Shown in pieces: positions 47,745 to 57,919 of a stretch of DNA of 64,000 nt. How positions within the stretch are numbered: the first letter of the stretch is position 1; each line of letters begins with the position of its first letter. Source of the DNA: Puccinia triticina. Taxonomy: Eukaryota; Basidiomycota; Pucciniomycetes; Pucciniales; Pucciniaceae. The position numbers and the translations under genes are program-made. The stretch covers positions 6,448,001-6,512,000 of the forward strand of contig NC_070566.1 of assembly GCF_026914185.1 (NCBI RefSeq), in the 5' to 3' direction. Under the pieces are notes generated by a model. That model worked only from the letters and a program-made list of their open reading frames with translations. It did not search any database and was not told where the DNA came from.

Positions 47745-47786
47745 GTCATATTTGTTTTGAGACTGATTGAAAACAATGAGACTTAC

Positions 47787-48128
47787 TTCTTTCTGAATGA
47801 ACTTGGTCCACCAACCTTCGCCTTCAGCTTTGTGTTTGAATTTATCTCGAATGCATTCAACCAGGTGTAAGGTTGACTCATAGCCGGGATCTGTGGCCCA
47901 GAAGCGGCGACGAGAGGCCAGGTCCGAATTTTTTGAGCTCAGGAAATGCACGATAAACTCCTTGGGGGTCATATTTAGAGCCTGGAGGTTCTTGCAGATC
48001 TGGATAGCCTTTAAAGTGTCTGAATCTTTATCGGTGTTCTCTTTTTGTAAGGACTTTGTTGAATCTTTTCCCAATGCCTTGGGTGTGGATTGTTCCTTTG
48101 CCGATGCATTCTTCAAGCTTTTAGTCAT
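47787..48128 (-). pseudogene. DUF6589-like gene, first exon only
   Basis: The ATG at 48128 (minus strand) opens 114 codons ending FIQKE before a GTAAGT donor at 47786. It matches exon 1 of the gene at 1278: TPKEFIVHFL...SRRRFW corresponds to TPKQFFLAFV...SRRRFW, and the intron falls at the same place and phase. The rest of the gene is missing; within 60 bp the sequence is the antisense of the truncated helicase. Same convergent layout as at 1278-4189. Confidence 0.7.
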
Positions 48129-48179
48129 TGTTGAGGCGATTTTTTGAGAGAATGTGCTGATCAATGACAATTTTGCCAC

Positions 48180-49793
48180 TTAAACAATCTGATCGGTTGA
48201 TCCGACTGGGCTTGTAACCCTGTGTAACCCAGACAGGTTTCAAAATTCTCGGAAACAAGCTATCTGCATGAATACAACTCTAGTCATGCGTACAGGAGAA
48301 CAGCGTCTGTATTAATACAGAAATTGATGTTGGAATGTCAGGCGGATACTGCTGTTGTTGCTTACATCAGCAGGAGTGCGTCTCAAAAAGAGGCCTTTTT
48401 CAAACTGCTCTCCAGGCCATGAGCCAAGCGCTATCAGCCTGCGACTACCGCCAAATTATAGAGGAGAAGCAGGCATTTCTTTGGTATCCGGGGCGGGACT
48501 GAGTTCTTCTGAGAAGTAGGGTTTTTGGGGGCTCAAAGTTGGCCACCTGCAAAAACTCAGAGCTGTACGCGGGGCTCTCACGCCAGGAATCAGTGATTCC
48601 ATGCAAGTCCCTCCCTGACGGGAGGTCGCACTTCGTGCGAGGGGCTTCGCCCCGCGCCCCCCGCCAGGCGAGGGACTTGTGCTAAGTTCGGGAGGCTCCC
48701 ATACTCGACGGAAAGTCATTCAGTTTTCTCCTTTGGAAGCTCCCTGTAGGACGGTGTCCCCCCTCAATTACAGAGGGACTTTGGCATGCAGCACAAAAGC
48801 ACGCCGGGAATGCCAAGCCAAGAGATGATATGTAGATGTACCATTATTACATGTATTTGACTGAGGTAATTGAATAGGGTACAACTGGATTGGCGATTCC
48901 GCCTTTCCAAGCTGTGCTGTCTTGGCTAAAACTTGATCGAAGCAAAGTATGCCAAGACTTGGTGACCTCAAGTCGATGTCTTGACCTGTATTTACTGATA
49001 CCATTGTGCTGAGATTGCACCAGAGGGTTCCAGTAACACATAGGCGACGCGACTACACGTTTCGCATTCCGGGAAACTTCTACCCCATGGGTCCTTCATC
49101 GACTCCCCTGAGATGCCCATGCCGACACGCATAGCAGCCTATAGATTTCTGGCACCCTAATCTCAACGTGTGGTTGACACATTGAATACCTCTCAGGATC
49201 TTTGAAGCGTGAGCGGGTGAGCGAGAAGAGGAGTTCGTTTGGCCAACCGCAGAGGTGATGTTATGCGATAGATCATAGAAGCATTCTCAATACCGGCAAA
49301 ACACAAGCCAAGTTGTGAATAGTTTTTTGATCAACTCAAGTGAGACACGTCGGCGGTTGTAGCGTTGCTGTTTATCGACCTTGCTGTTACGAGAAAACAG
49401 AATGTCTGGGCCTCTGAGGTCCGTCTTGTCAACCTCCGCGAGATTGGTTGGAAGGAAAGCGGTGCAGAGACAAAACACGTTTCTGCCAAAGCAAGGTACG
49501 TCAACCTTACCCGGTACTTGTTCCAGTGATGAATTTGTTTGTGCCCACGATCCACACATTTACAGCAGCGCAGTGAGCTGGTGCATGCCCTCGTCACCTT
49601 GACCGATAGAGGATAAAAGGAGGCCCATAATCTTGCTAGGAAGGCATCAATCCGCCCAGCTTTGCCAACATCAGCTACCATACTTATTTATTTATTTATT
49701 TATTCATCACATCAATCCATCACCCTTGCACTCGCCTCTATTAACCTATTCTACCAGTCTTTCATTACTTATTTAATTTAACATTAACCAAAA
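48180..49793. other. Intergenic upstream of secreted gene D
   Basis: It contains a short MITE (48604-48679) and a GAGTGCGTCTCAAAAAG motif at 48375. From about 49270 it becomes progressively more similar to the region upstream of gene C, ending in the shared GATAAAAGG box (49613) and (TTTA)n leader (49682-49705). Confidence 0.5.
48604..48679. mobile_element. Short palindromic MITE, AAGTCCCTCCC family
   Basis: It begins CAAGTCCCTCCCTGACGGG and ends CCAGGCGAGGGACTTG. Inner hairpins GGTCGCACTTCGTGCGA and GGGGCTTCGCCCC lie between the arms. Confidence 0.65.
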
Positions 49794-50642
49794 ATGCATC
49801 TAGTTTCTTTCGTCATTCTCAGTCTGAGCTTTTACCGTGCTCAAGCCGACTCAGCCCAATCCAACGCTTCTATGTCGGCTTCCCAACCCAAGGTGTCTCC
49901 TATGCAGTGCGGCAACATCTTCTTGCCATTGTCGCCAGTTGATATTGCTGAAATGCAAAGCAAGGGTGGTCTTAGTGCAAGCGAAAGAGCCAAATGTTTG
50001 TGGACCATTTCCTAAACACCTCAATGATACTCTGTCCTGAAATTTTGTTTGCTCTCTACGCAGTATCCAAGGACCCAGTAGAGGCTGTCTGCAAAAGCAC
50101 CGCCACAGGAACCGATGGGGGTATTTGCGACTTCAAGAGTTGCTCCGGGAAGCCTGCAGGTATGCCACTTGTCCATCTTCCCACTCGAAGCTTGCAAGTT
50201 ACATCCTGCATGGAGGCTAATAAATACCATTTTTGTATTATTCCAGTCTGTGGCACCTGCTACCCAGTTACGATGAAAGAAGGCAAACTCGTGAAGACTT
50301 CCGAAACTTCTGTCGCGAGTGTGGAATGTGGGAAGAACTACTTCTTGAAAACTGAGAAGGACCACAATAGTAAGTTAGGAGTAACTTGAAAAGGATCGAC
50401 GACATTATCAATCACAAACAAATCATCTGATTTTAATACTTTTTTCACATAGTTTGCACCGCTTATGATAACAAAATGTACAGCTGCACTGGGGAATGCA
50501 AGGCTTCAATTGGTAAGACTTTCATGGTGCCTGAAATCATGCCATGCAAATTACATTGATATTTATTCTTCCGCACCATTAATTTACAGAATGCCAATCC
50601 TGTGTTAGGATGGATGACCCTGCCTTCAAGCAGGCTGCCTAG
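49794..50642 (+). CDS. Secreted cysteine-rich protein D, duplicate of C
   Basis: Exons 49794-49995, 50064-50159, 50247-50369, 50453-50512 and 50590-50642 join to 177 aa with the same exon lengths and phase-1 introns as gene C. The first 99 residues, including the signal peptide, are identical to C. The remainder differs at only four residues (E/A, V/I, V/T, S/A) despite many silent changes. The cysteine pattern is unchanged. The upstream 190 bp, with the TATA-like box and (TTTA)n leader, are about 96% identical. Probably expressed under the same control as C. Confidence 0.87.
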
Positions 50643-51599
50643 ATGATACTTCTTTTTCAGTCTCTAGTTTCTGTTTCTTTCTTGATTACTTGATACCTTT
50701 CTTTATTTTTTTTATCATGGGGGGTCTTCAATGGAATTTGGAAAAAAATCTCTGTTGGCAAAAAGTGGCCTACACAATTCACAGTCCTCAATAGAAATGT
50801 CATTATGCTTTGAGACCAGACCAGTATGTGTGGGTATCCTAAGTTTGGATACCATGACCTGATTAACTCTCTTCAATGCCATTGTCTCCGGGATTAGGAC
50901 TTATAGTTTTGTGAGGCTGCCAAAACTAGGATCAAAAGCTAACAAAACCCTCTAATTTCAATGGTATTATAATTTAAGGGAAAATTTGAATCAGCAATAT
51001 TGGTTGGAAATTGAAAATCAGCTGAGAAATGACTGGGTCAACCCAAGCCAAATGTAGCAAAACAGTCCACAAGCTATGCAGGTGCATGCAAGACTCACTA
51101 GCTACATAGCATGTCACTTGGGGCCACTAAGGGCCTGTATGCCGTACCATTGGGCATGAAAATTAAATTTTTCAAAATTTATTTCTCTCAATATTTCTTA
51201 AATAAAATTGAAAATCACCAAACCGTAGTCTGGTATGGAGGCCCTGACGCGCCAATCTTGCCATAAAAAATCAAAAACCCTGATTTCCCGCCCCTGAAAT
51301 GACAAACTTGCCACAATTTTCTCAAAACATGCCCCTGGCCCGCCATACTTGCCAGGCTGATATTGATCTCATCCGCCATACATGCCAAGTTTCAGGAAGA
51401 ATCAATGGTTCACGGTGTTGGGCCGCCAACTTTGCCACAACCAATTCCCAAGATGCCAGACTTGCCATCACCCTTCCCCAATTGTCCGGCCCGCCCTGTG
51501 TCTCATCCCCTCCGCTCCCATAAACGGAGCACAATACAAAATATACAAAATATAAGGCTATGCCCCCATCGCTAATGTTACCCTCATGGTAGGGCTGGA

Positions 51600-51779
51600 C
51601 CCCGACCAAGGCCAGTCGGGTATACCTGACTATCCAACTGAGTCAGTGAGCAGGAGGATGTTCATATATCTCCCCCCGCACCACAGATGCCAACGCCGGC
51701 GCCAGCGTTGACTGACGTGTGTCCCGCGGCCCATCCGACTGTGTCGCATAGTCAGGTATACCCGACTGGCGGTCGGGGC
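51600..51779. repeat. Hairpin element with ~33-bp arms
   Basis: 51600-51633 (containing CAGTCGGGTATACCTGACTA) is inverted at 51748-51779 with two or three mismatches. Confidence 0.75.
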
Positions 51780-51829
51780 TCAGCTGTAAACCTGGCTGCC
51801 TTGTCAAGAAGTCCTTTCGGCGAAGTCCT

Positions 51830-52190
51830 TTCGACGAGTTGGACATATGTACCCTGCTCGAGCTCGCTGGGATCCTTTCGTTGCTGAGGAGTCCCCCCAG
51901 CAAGCTGAATGTGTCCAGCTCCTCGGGAGGACCTCCTTCGCCGAGCTGGATGCACATGTATCCTGCTCGCCAGGACTTCACCGAGCTGGATAAATATGTA
52001 TCCAGCTCGCCGGGACCTGACCGGACCTGACTTATCCAGCTCAGCAAGGGAGGTCCTCCCGACGAGCTGGACACGTTCAGCTTGCTGGGTGGACTCTTGC
52101 TGGGACCTTCCTTACCGAGCTGGGTGCATGTATCCAGCTTGGCGAGAGAGGTCCTCCCGGCGAGCTGGACACGTCCAGTTCGCTGGGTTG
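51830..52190. repeat. Irregular palindromic array, GAGCTGGA / TCCAGCTC
   Basis: CGAGCTGGAYACRT and its inverse ACGTYCAGCTCG recur about ten times with spacers such as CCTCCCGG and TCGCCGGGAC. Non-coding; all frames through it are low-complexity. Confidence 0.7.
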
Positions 52191-52516
52191 ACTCACTTCT
52201 TTGACGGAAGGAATCCCTCCGGTCAGGGTGGTGTACATACCTCTCGACCGGGGGAATCCCTCTGGTCAAGGAGGCAACAATGACTGAAGTCATCAAGGTG
52301 TGTACCCAGGACCAATGGTACATCTATGTGGGATAGGTCATGTGTTGATGTGCGGACCCTTCCACATGCAGAAGCCCAATATGCTCGTGAAACAATTGTA
52401 AGTGGGGGCATTGGAAGATTGCAGGAAGTTTTGTGTACTTGTATGGCAACTCTGGCACTTGGATTCATTGGAAAATGGATTTATCATTTTCAAAAATTTG
52501 TTTTTTATGCAGTCTT

Positions 52517-52767
52517 ACACTGCAAAAAAAACTTGGTCAACTGCTTGCAGTTGACATGCAGGATACTCAAGCCAAGCTACCATTGTAACTCCACCTGAAT
52601 GCACAAGTGCCTTTGTTGGCACAGTCACTGTGCAAGGTGCACAGTGACTGTGCATTGACGCTTTGGTTGAGTCAAACCTTGGGTAAGGCTGGTGTAACAC
52701 CACAAGCTTCCTCAGAGTTACCGCATGTCAACTGCTCACAGTTGACACAGTTTTTTTTGCAGTGTTA
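52517..52767. mobile_element. hAT-like MITE, TAACACTGCAAAAAA ends
   Basis: The left end ACACTGCAAAAAAAACTTGG and right end CAGTTTTTTTTGCAGTGT are inverted. The match continues through CAACTGC..GCAGTTGACATGC for over 40 bp. Flanks TGCAGTCTT (52508-52516) and TGCAGTGTT (52768-52776) agree at 8 of 9 positions, a probable target duplication. The interior has nested CACAGTCACTGTGC palindromes. A diverged relative begins at 45412. Confidence 0.7.
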
Positions 52768-52899
52768 TGCAGTGTTATGCAGGTGCATGAAGAATAGTGT
52801 AATAGGGGCTGCAGCTGGACAGTTGACAGGTGACATCATGCAGGTGTCAAGATAACAAAAACCCCTCATGCAGCTTGCAGATGACATCAGTTGACAGGC

Positions 52900-53400
52900 C
52901 AGGCCAGCTAAAACATCTCACCTCCTATTTTCCACTAGCTAAAACCCCTCATTCTCTTGTTCCCCTGGAGCTAAAATGTCTCACTCTTTTCTATTTAAGG
53001 AGGCTCTCCTCCCCCCAGTTGTAATTTCTCTCAGCAAACTACTTGCACTCAGCTTACCCCATAACAGTACAATACTTTCTCACTCTACAGTATTAGCCCC
53101 ACTCTATATTGTGGTTTTACACCCTTACATACAAATTATAACCTCATTACAACACTTACACATCAGCTACATCACCATAACCCTTAATCCACCTGCTCAA
53201 AGTAGGCTATCTTTTGATACACCTCCACTATCACTACATAAACCTTCCAATTGTAGATTGGGGGGCTTGTTTTAGTGTCTAGTGAGTCGTGACCCAGGAA
53301 AGGCAGAGGTAACCTCATACATCCCTTTCCGCACTCAGAAAAAGGTTCTCAGGAACACTTTTGAGCTTTACAGTGCACTAAGAAATCTTACGGAAAGTCA
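52900..53400 (+). repeat. LTR-like block, copy 2
   Basis: It has the same order of words as 43680-44350: CCCCTGGAGCTAAAA, TATA-like TCTATTTAAGGAGGC, a CA-rich leader, GGGGGGCTTGTTTTAG, AGGAAAGGCAGAGG, AGGAACACTTTTGAGCTTTACA. Confidence 0.4.
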
Positions 53401-54549
53401 CACGTGGATGGAATGCACGGATTTTGGATTGGGTATTTGGACCAGAGTGGAAAGACAGGACTGGACTGCGGCGGACTAAACAGGTGGACTGGTAGCAGCG
53501 GTGCGTCAGCAGGTGAGCCACGGCAGCTGAAGCAGGTGGAACTGGGGCGGAGGCAGTGGTGAGAGACTGACTGGCGGGGGCTAGACAAAGGACAGTGTGA
53601 GGTTAAGCGTTGGAGAGGAGCAGAGTCTAGGACAATGACATGCGGAAAGCAGGCAGAGCTGAAGGACTAGTGCGGGAAAGTGTTGGATCTGCGGGATTGG
53701 GTGGGAGCAGCAATGCGCGTGGAGGGAAGGACGGGGGTGGAGGCTCACTGTTTCTCTTCTCTCTTCTTTTCTATGATCTTACCGACTACTCATTATTGTA
53801 CTTACACTTACAGACATACTAGAGTATCAGGAGAGTTTCACGGGACCTTTGTTTTACTTACAGGATTACTTGCGGAGTGTGGAGCTTTATTCACTTGCGG
53901 AGTATTACACTATAGATCAGGCTCAGAGAGGAGCGCTGAAGGCTAGCGGATAGTAGCAGTGCGGAGCCAAGACACCAATGATCACTCAGCCCGGACACAT
54001 GTATTCTTGAAGAGGGCGGTTAGCGGACATTTCTACTGACAAACCAGCCTTTATTCTCACACTGCCCCTTATCCTAAAATGTTGCAACAATATGTACAAG
54101 AGCGGTTTGACATTTGTGAGCCCTCCTGCTTTTTGGTTCCTGGTCACTCATGAGATGACTGGAACTGATAATGTATGGTTGCAAGTGGGAAACAAGCTCT
54201 ACAGCTTTTTTCCCAGGTCCTAAATGTGGTCTTGAGGGTGGGCAAGTGACATCTCATGTAACCTAACAGGTTAGGTTACAACAACTCACTCCCAGGTGCC
54301 TCAGAAAATTTGGCAGGTAGATCTCATTAGCTTGATGATGACCGCAGCATGTGAAATTCTGACGGAATGGATTCTTGACAAACTGAGGATGCAGTTTCTG
54401 GTTTTGGTATGGATTGCTTTGATCACCAGTTGATTACATAGAGGAGTCTTTGATTGCAGACAAAAAAAGGGATTGATAGAGAAAAAAAATCACAAAGAGA
54501 AACAAGAAGTAAAAGAAAAGCAAGAGATGGTCAGGCTGATCCACTTCTC

Positions 54550-55560
54550 TCAAGACAGGTGTTGGTTGAGGAAGATGATTGAAAACAGCCCGACCCATAT
54601 TGGCAGTGTGCCTCTGATCATTTGGAAGACTGAGACTGGGACAAACAGTAGACCCGCGTTCATGAGCTATAAAAAAAACACCCCGGCCCCACAGAAAACA
54701 CAAATCACACGATAAGAAGGCACATGGAACAAGTTAGCGATGAACAACAAGTGAGATGGCGCGTAGAGGGCACTGACAGTTGTTCCACAAATATTGAACA
54801 AGGCGGGCAGCCAGAAGACCAGTTTCTGGAGGCCAACTAACTGAAGGACAGAAGGTTTGTGTTGATTGACAAGGAGTTTGGGTTTGAGAGAGCTAGTGAG
54901 GGGAGCGGGAGAGGGGCCGTGGAGGGCGAGGGGGGCGGAAGCAGGACAGACTTGAGATTTGGGATGGGCAGGCTGGATGAGGTAGTCTGATACCGAGACA
55001 GGTTGGTTGGGGGTGAGAGTGTCACCTAGGGTGGATTCCTGCTCCTCCTCCTCTTGTAAGCATCCGTCCATTGAGTCGCGCGGAATGGGCGTGTAGCCTA
55101 GCTCTTTGCTGCCTCTTGCCGGCCTTGACATCCATTGGATCAGATAGTAGGCTATCATACAACACGCTTCTCCAACAAACATGTTCAAGGTTTGCCATAC
55201 CGGTTGCTTGAAATTTTGGTGGGTCGTTGGGTCTGGGTTCGTACAGTTCCTAGGAACCAGCAAGAGGGGGCCCCACGGTAAGCGCACCTATACCCAGAAG
55301 CCATTTGACGTTTTCAATTTTCAAGACAAGAACTTACTCTACACTTGAAATTTAGACCATAGACTATTGGAACAACCTATATGATTTTGAAGAAAGAAAC
55401 AAAAGACCAGCGGTGGGATTTGTAAATACATCAGCTTCAGGATGATTGTGGTAAGACGGGCCAAAGGAGATGATCAATAAGGTTACGGACCAGTGATGAG
55501 CATTCCAGCAACCAAGATAGCCGCTGAGGCGGGGCGACACGGATCAATGAGCTGGCCATC
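54550..55560 (-). pseudogene. SLC35F6-type membrane transporter, 3'-truncated
   Basis: Exons at about 55560-55491, 55376-55343, 55249-54778 and 54666-54550 keep frame. Matches to the SLC35F6/DUF914-like drug/metabolite transporter family are ILVAGMLITG (TM1), CSNSLWSKFQ, FKQPVWQTLNMFVGEACCMI, a long hydrophilic loop, FWLPALFNICGTT, and LMNAGLLFVPVSVFQMIRG...VGLFSIIFL. The DMQC that normally follows the first loop is missing. No in-frame ATG precedes TM1 (an ATG frame at about 55580 is in another phase). After IFLNQHLS the frame stops at 54550, leaving out the last membrane segments. It may still be a gene whose ends I could not resolve. Confidence 0.6.
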
Positions 55561-55799
55561 AGGCTGGGGTTCCCGAAGGACTTGGCCATCTCGTGGTCAG
55601 AGGGCGGGGTGACAAGGCCAGGGATAAAGTCGTTGCTTCCCTTGGGAGTGGTTGATTGTCTTCAAGACGCACACGACCCAGCCAATATCACTGAAATAAA
55701 CCTAACACTGGCAATGCAAGGGCATCCGTGGGTTCCTTGTCGTTGAGAACAACGAGGAACTCACGGGGACAGTTTCCACCGGGATCCCAGGGGCAGCCG

Positions 55800-55985
55800 T
55801 GGAATCCTTGTCATTTTCCCCATTGGAATGACGTGGAAATCCCAGGCGGGTGGAGACGACGTGAAAGCCCGTCGTCTCCACGCATTTTCCACAGGAGGGT
55901 GGAGACGACGGGGGGAGCAGTGAAATCCACATGGATTTCACAGAGCCAGTGATCCTGTCGTCTCCACAAACGCGCGGGCCAGGAA
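55800..55985. repeat. Hairpin cluster with GTGGAGACGAC arms
   Basis: GTGGAGACGAC or its inverse GTCGTCTCCAC occurs four times (two facing pairs), with a further perfect palindrome GTGAAATCCATGTGGATTTCAC-like block between them (55919-55940). Non-coding. Confidence 0.7.
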
Positions 55986-56080
55986 GCACCCCCGCTGTGT
56001 AGCCCCTGCAAAAAAGATTTTATGATTTTATGATTTATGCATGCATAAAATTATGCAAACCAACTTTGAACACCTTAATT

Positions 56081-56560
56081 GAGAGAACTCAAACCCTCTC
56101 AATGGTTGGTCTGCCCAGTCATTGAAAGGGCTCAAGCTGCTCAATGACTAGTACAAACTGGTCATTGAGGTGACTCAAGCTTCTTGATGACCAAGCAGAC
56201 CAATCATCGAGAGGGCTCAAGCTGCTCAATGAACATTACACACTGGTCATCAAGATGACTCAAGCTTCTCGATGACCGGTCTGGACGGTCAATGGGCGGA
56301 ATCAAACCCTCTCGATGACCGGTCTGCCCGGTCATTGAGAGGGCTCAAGCTGCTCAATGACCAGTACAAACTGGTCATCGAGATGACTCAACTTCTCAAT
56401 GACCGGTCTGACAGGTCATTGAGAGAACTCAAGCTCCTCAATGACCGGTCTGGATGGTCATTGGGAGGACTCAAACCCTATCAATGACCGGCTTGTACGG
56501 GTCATTGAGAGGACTCAAGCTTCTCAATGACCAGTACAAACTGGTCGTACTTCTTAATGA
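56081..56560. repeat. Palindromic minisatellite, CTCAATGACCGGTC unit
   Basis: Units of about 65 bp alternate CTCAATGACCGGTCTG...CGGTCATTGAG and CTCAATGACCAGTACAAACTGGTCATCGAG, separated by AGGGCTCAAGC-type spacers. The core resembles the satellite inside the copia element (26995-27822). Confidence 0.88.
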
Positions 56561-57919
56561 CCAGTTTGTACCATCCATCTAGAGTACAAACCAGTGGTGT
56601 GGTGGGTGTTGATAAGTTTAGGAGGCACAAAGTCATCATCACAATAGCACTTCGGGACCCCGGCGCAATGGAATATACTTGGAAAAAACCTCCTCCCTTT
56701 CCTGGGAGTGATTTCTGGGTCTGATTTCCTGTACTTGAACATTTGGGGGGACTCAAACTCCAGGTCCCAGGAGTGTTTTTTTGGCAGGGGATTTTGTTCC
56801 TGGAAATGCCGACCTGGACCGCTTCCTGGAGGTGGTTTGAAACCCCCTATTGACCAAATGAATACTTTGGCACATGAGCTGAATTAGTTTTTATGAGACC
56901 GCGTCAACAGTATTTTTTTCAGATGTTTACTTGATGTTTGAGGTTAATCATCCTCTACGCCAACTCAGGACCTCTTCATGATGCTTGGCTACCGGTGCCT
57001 ACCGGTGCGCATGCGAATAGTCCCACTGACACGCGGGTCCATCCATGACGCCTGAACCCAAATCTTGCCGCTGAGTCAGGCCGAGTCAACTTCTCACGAG
57101 ATAACTTTACGATTTGGGTTCTCAAAAAACCCATGTTCATGTAAACACAGGTTGGATGGTCTACAACTTTCTACACATTCACAGGGACTTGGCGCAGTTA
57201 TTTCCCCGACTAGCATTAAAAGCTTCGTATTACTATTGATGCACCGGTGTGAGCACAGGTTAAAGAATTGCACAAGACTTGGCGAAATCACCCTGCAAAA
57301 CGTTTTATCATACAAGATCATACACAATTGGTTTGTCAGGTAGCGCGGAAAGCGATAAGGTGCATATTTAAAGATGTCTACTGATATGCAACTGAAATAT
57401 GGTTCAAAAGTGCAAGTTTCGTGCGGACTTGCATACATATTTACATATGTATCTTCTGTGTGTGACTCTCTTGGGGTGCGTGTCAAAAAAACAAAGAATT
57501 GGTCTCGGGCGGCTGTTCAAACTTCAGCCTTCAACCGGCACTTCCTCTGCCCGCGGGAGGCTTGGACGGCCGGGGATAAAGACTGCATAGAGAGTACTTT
57601 TGTTCACTCCGAGCCGTCACTGCGCAATCCATTGATTCCTATTGGATTGCAACAAGTTCTTGTTTCTTGTGTGGATACATAAGTACCAAGGTTGATTGAT
57701 ATTCATTTTTGTTCATAGCCGTTTTCAAGAAGGCCTGATATAAGGGACACTCTGTCTCAAGTATTCTTGATAAATATCCCACATCCTCTGTAGGACTCTC
57801 CTTCTGAGACTCGTCACCTCCAAGTCTTGAATCTCCCGTCAGCACATTCCTACAAACTCACCCTGTCTGCTTTCGCTTTTTTTACCTGGTTTGATTCCAG
57901 TCGCACCATTCTCTTAGAA

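Larger units (their letters stand above)
50643..54549. other. 3.9 kb of repeats without a supported gene
   Basis: After the 3' UTR of gene D: irregular GCCATACTTGCCA-type words (51250-51480), a hairpin (51600-51779), a palindromic GAGCTGGA/TCCAGCTC array (51830-52190), a MITE (52517-52767), an LTR-like block (52900-53400), then GC-richer unassigned sequence. Confidence 0.45.
55640..57919. other. Intergenic, repeats
   Basis: 55720-55985 is a cluster of hairpins. 56013-56075 is a MITE arm of the TTCAAAGTT family. 56081-56560 is a palindromic satellite. 56600-57919 shows no gene I can support; its end should hold the promoter of the gene at 57920. Confidence 0.45.
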
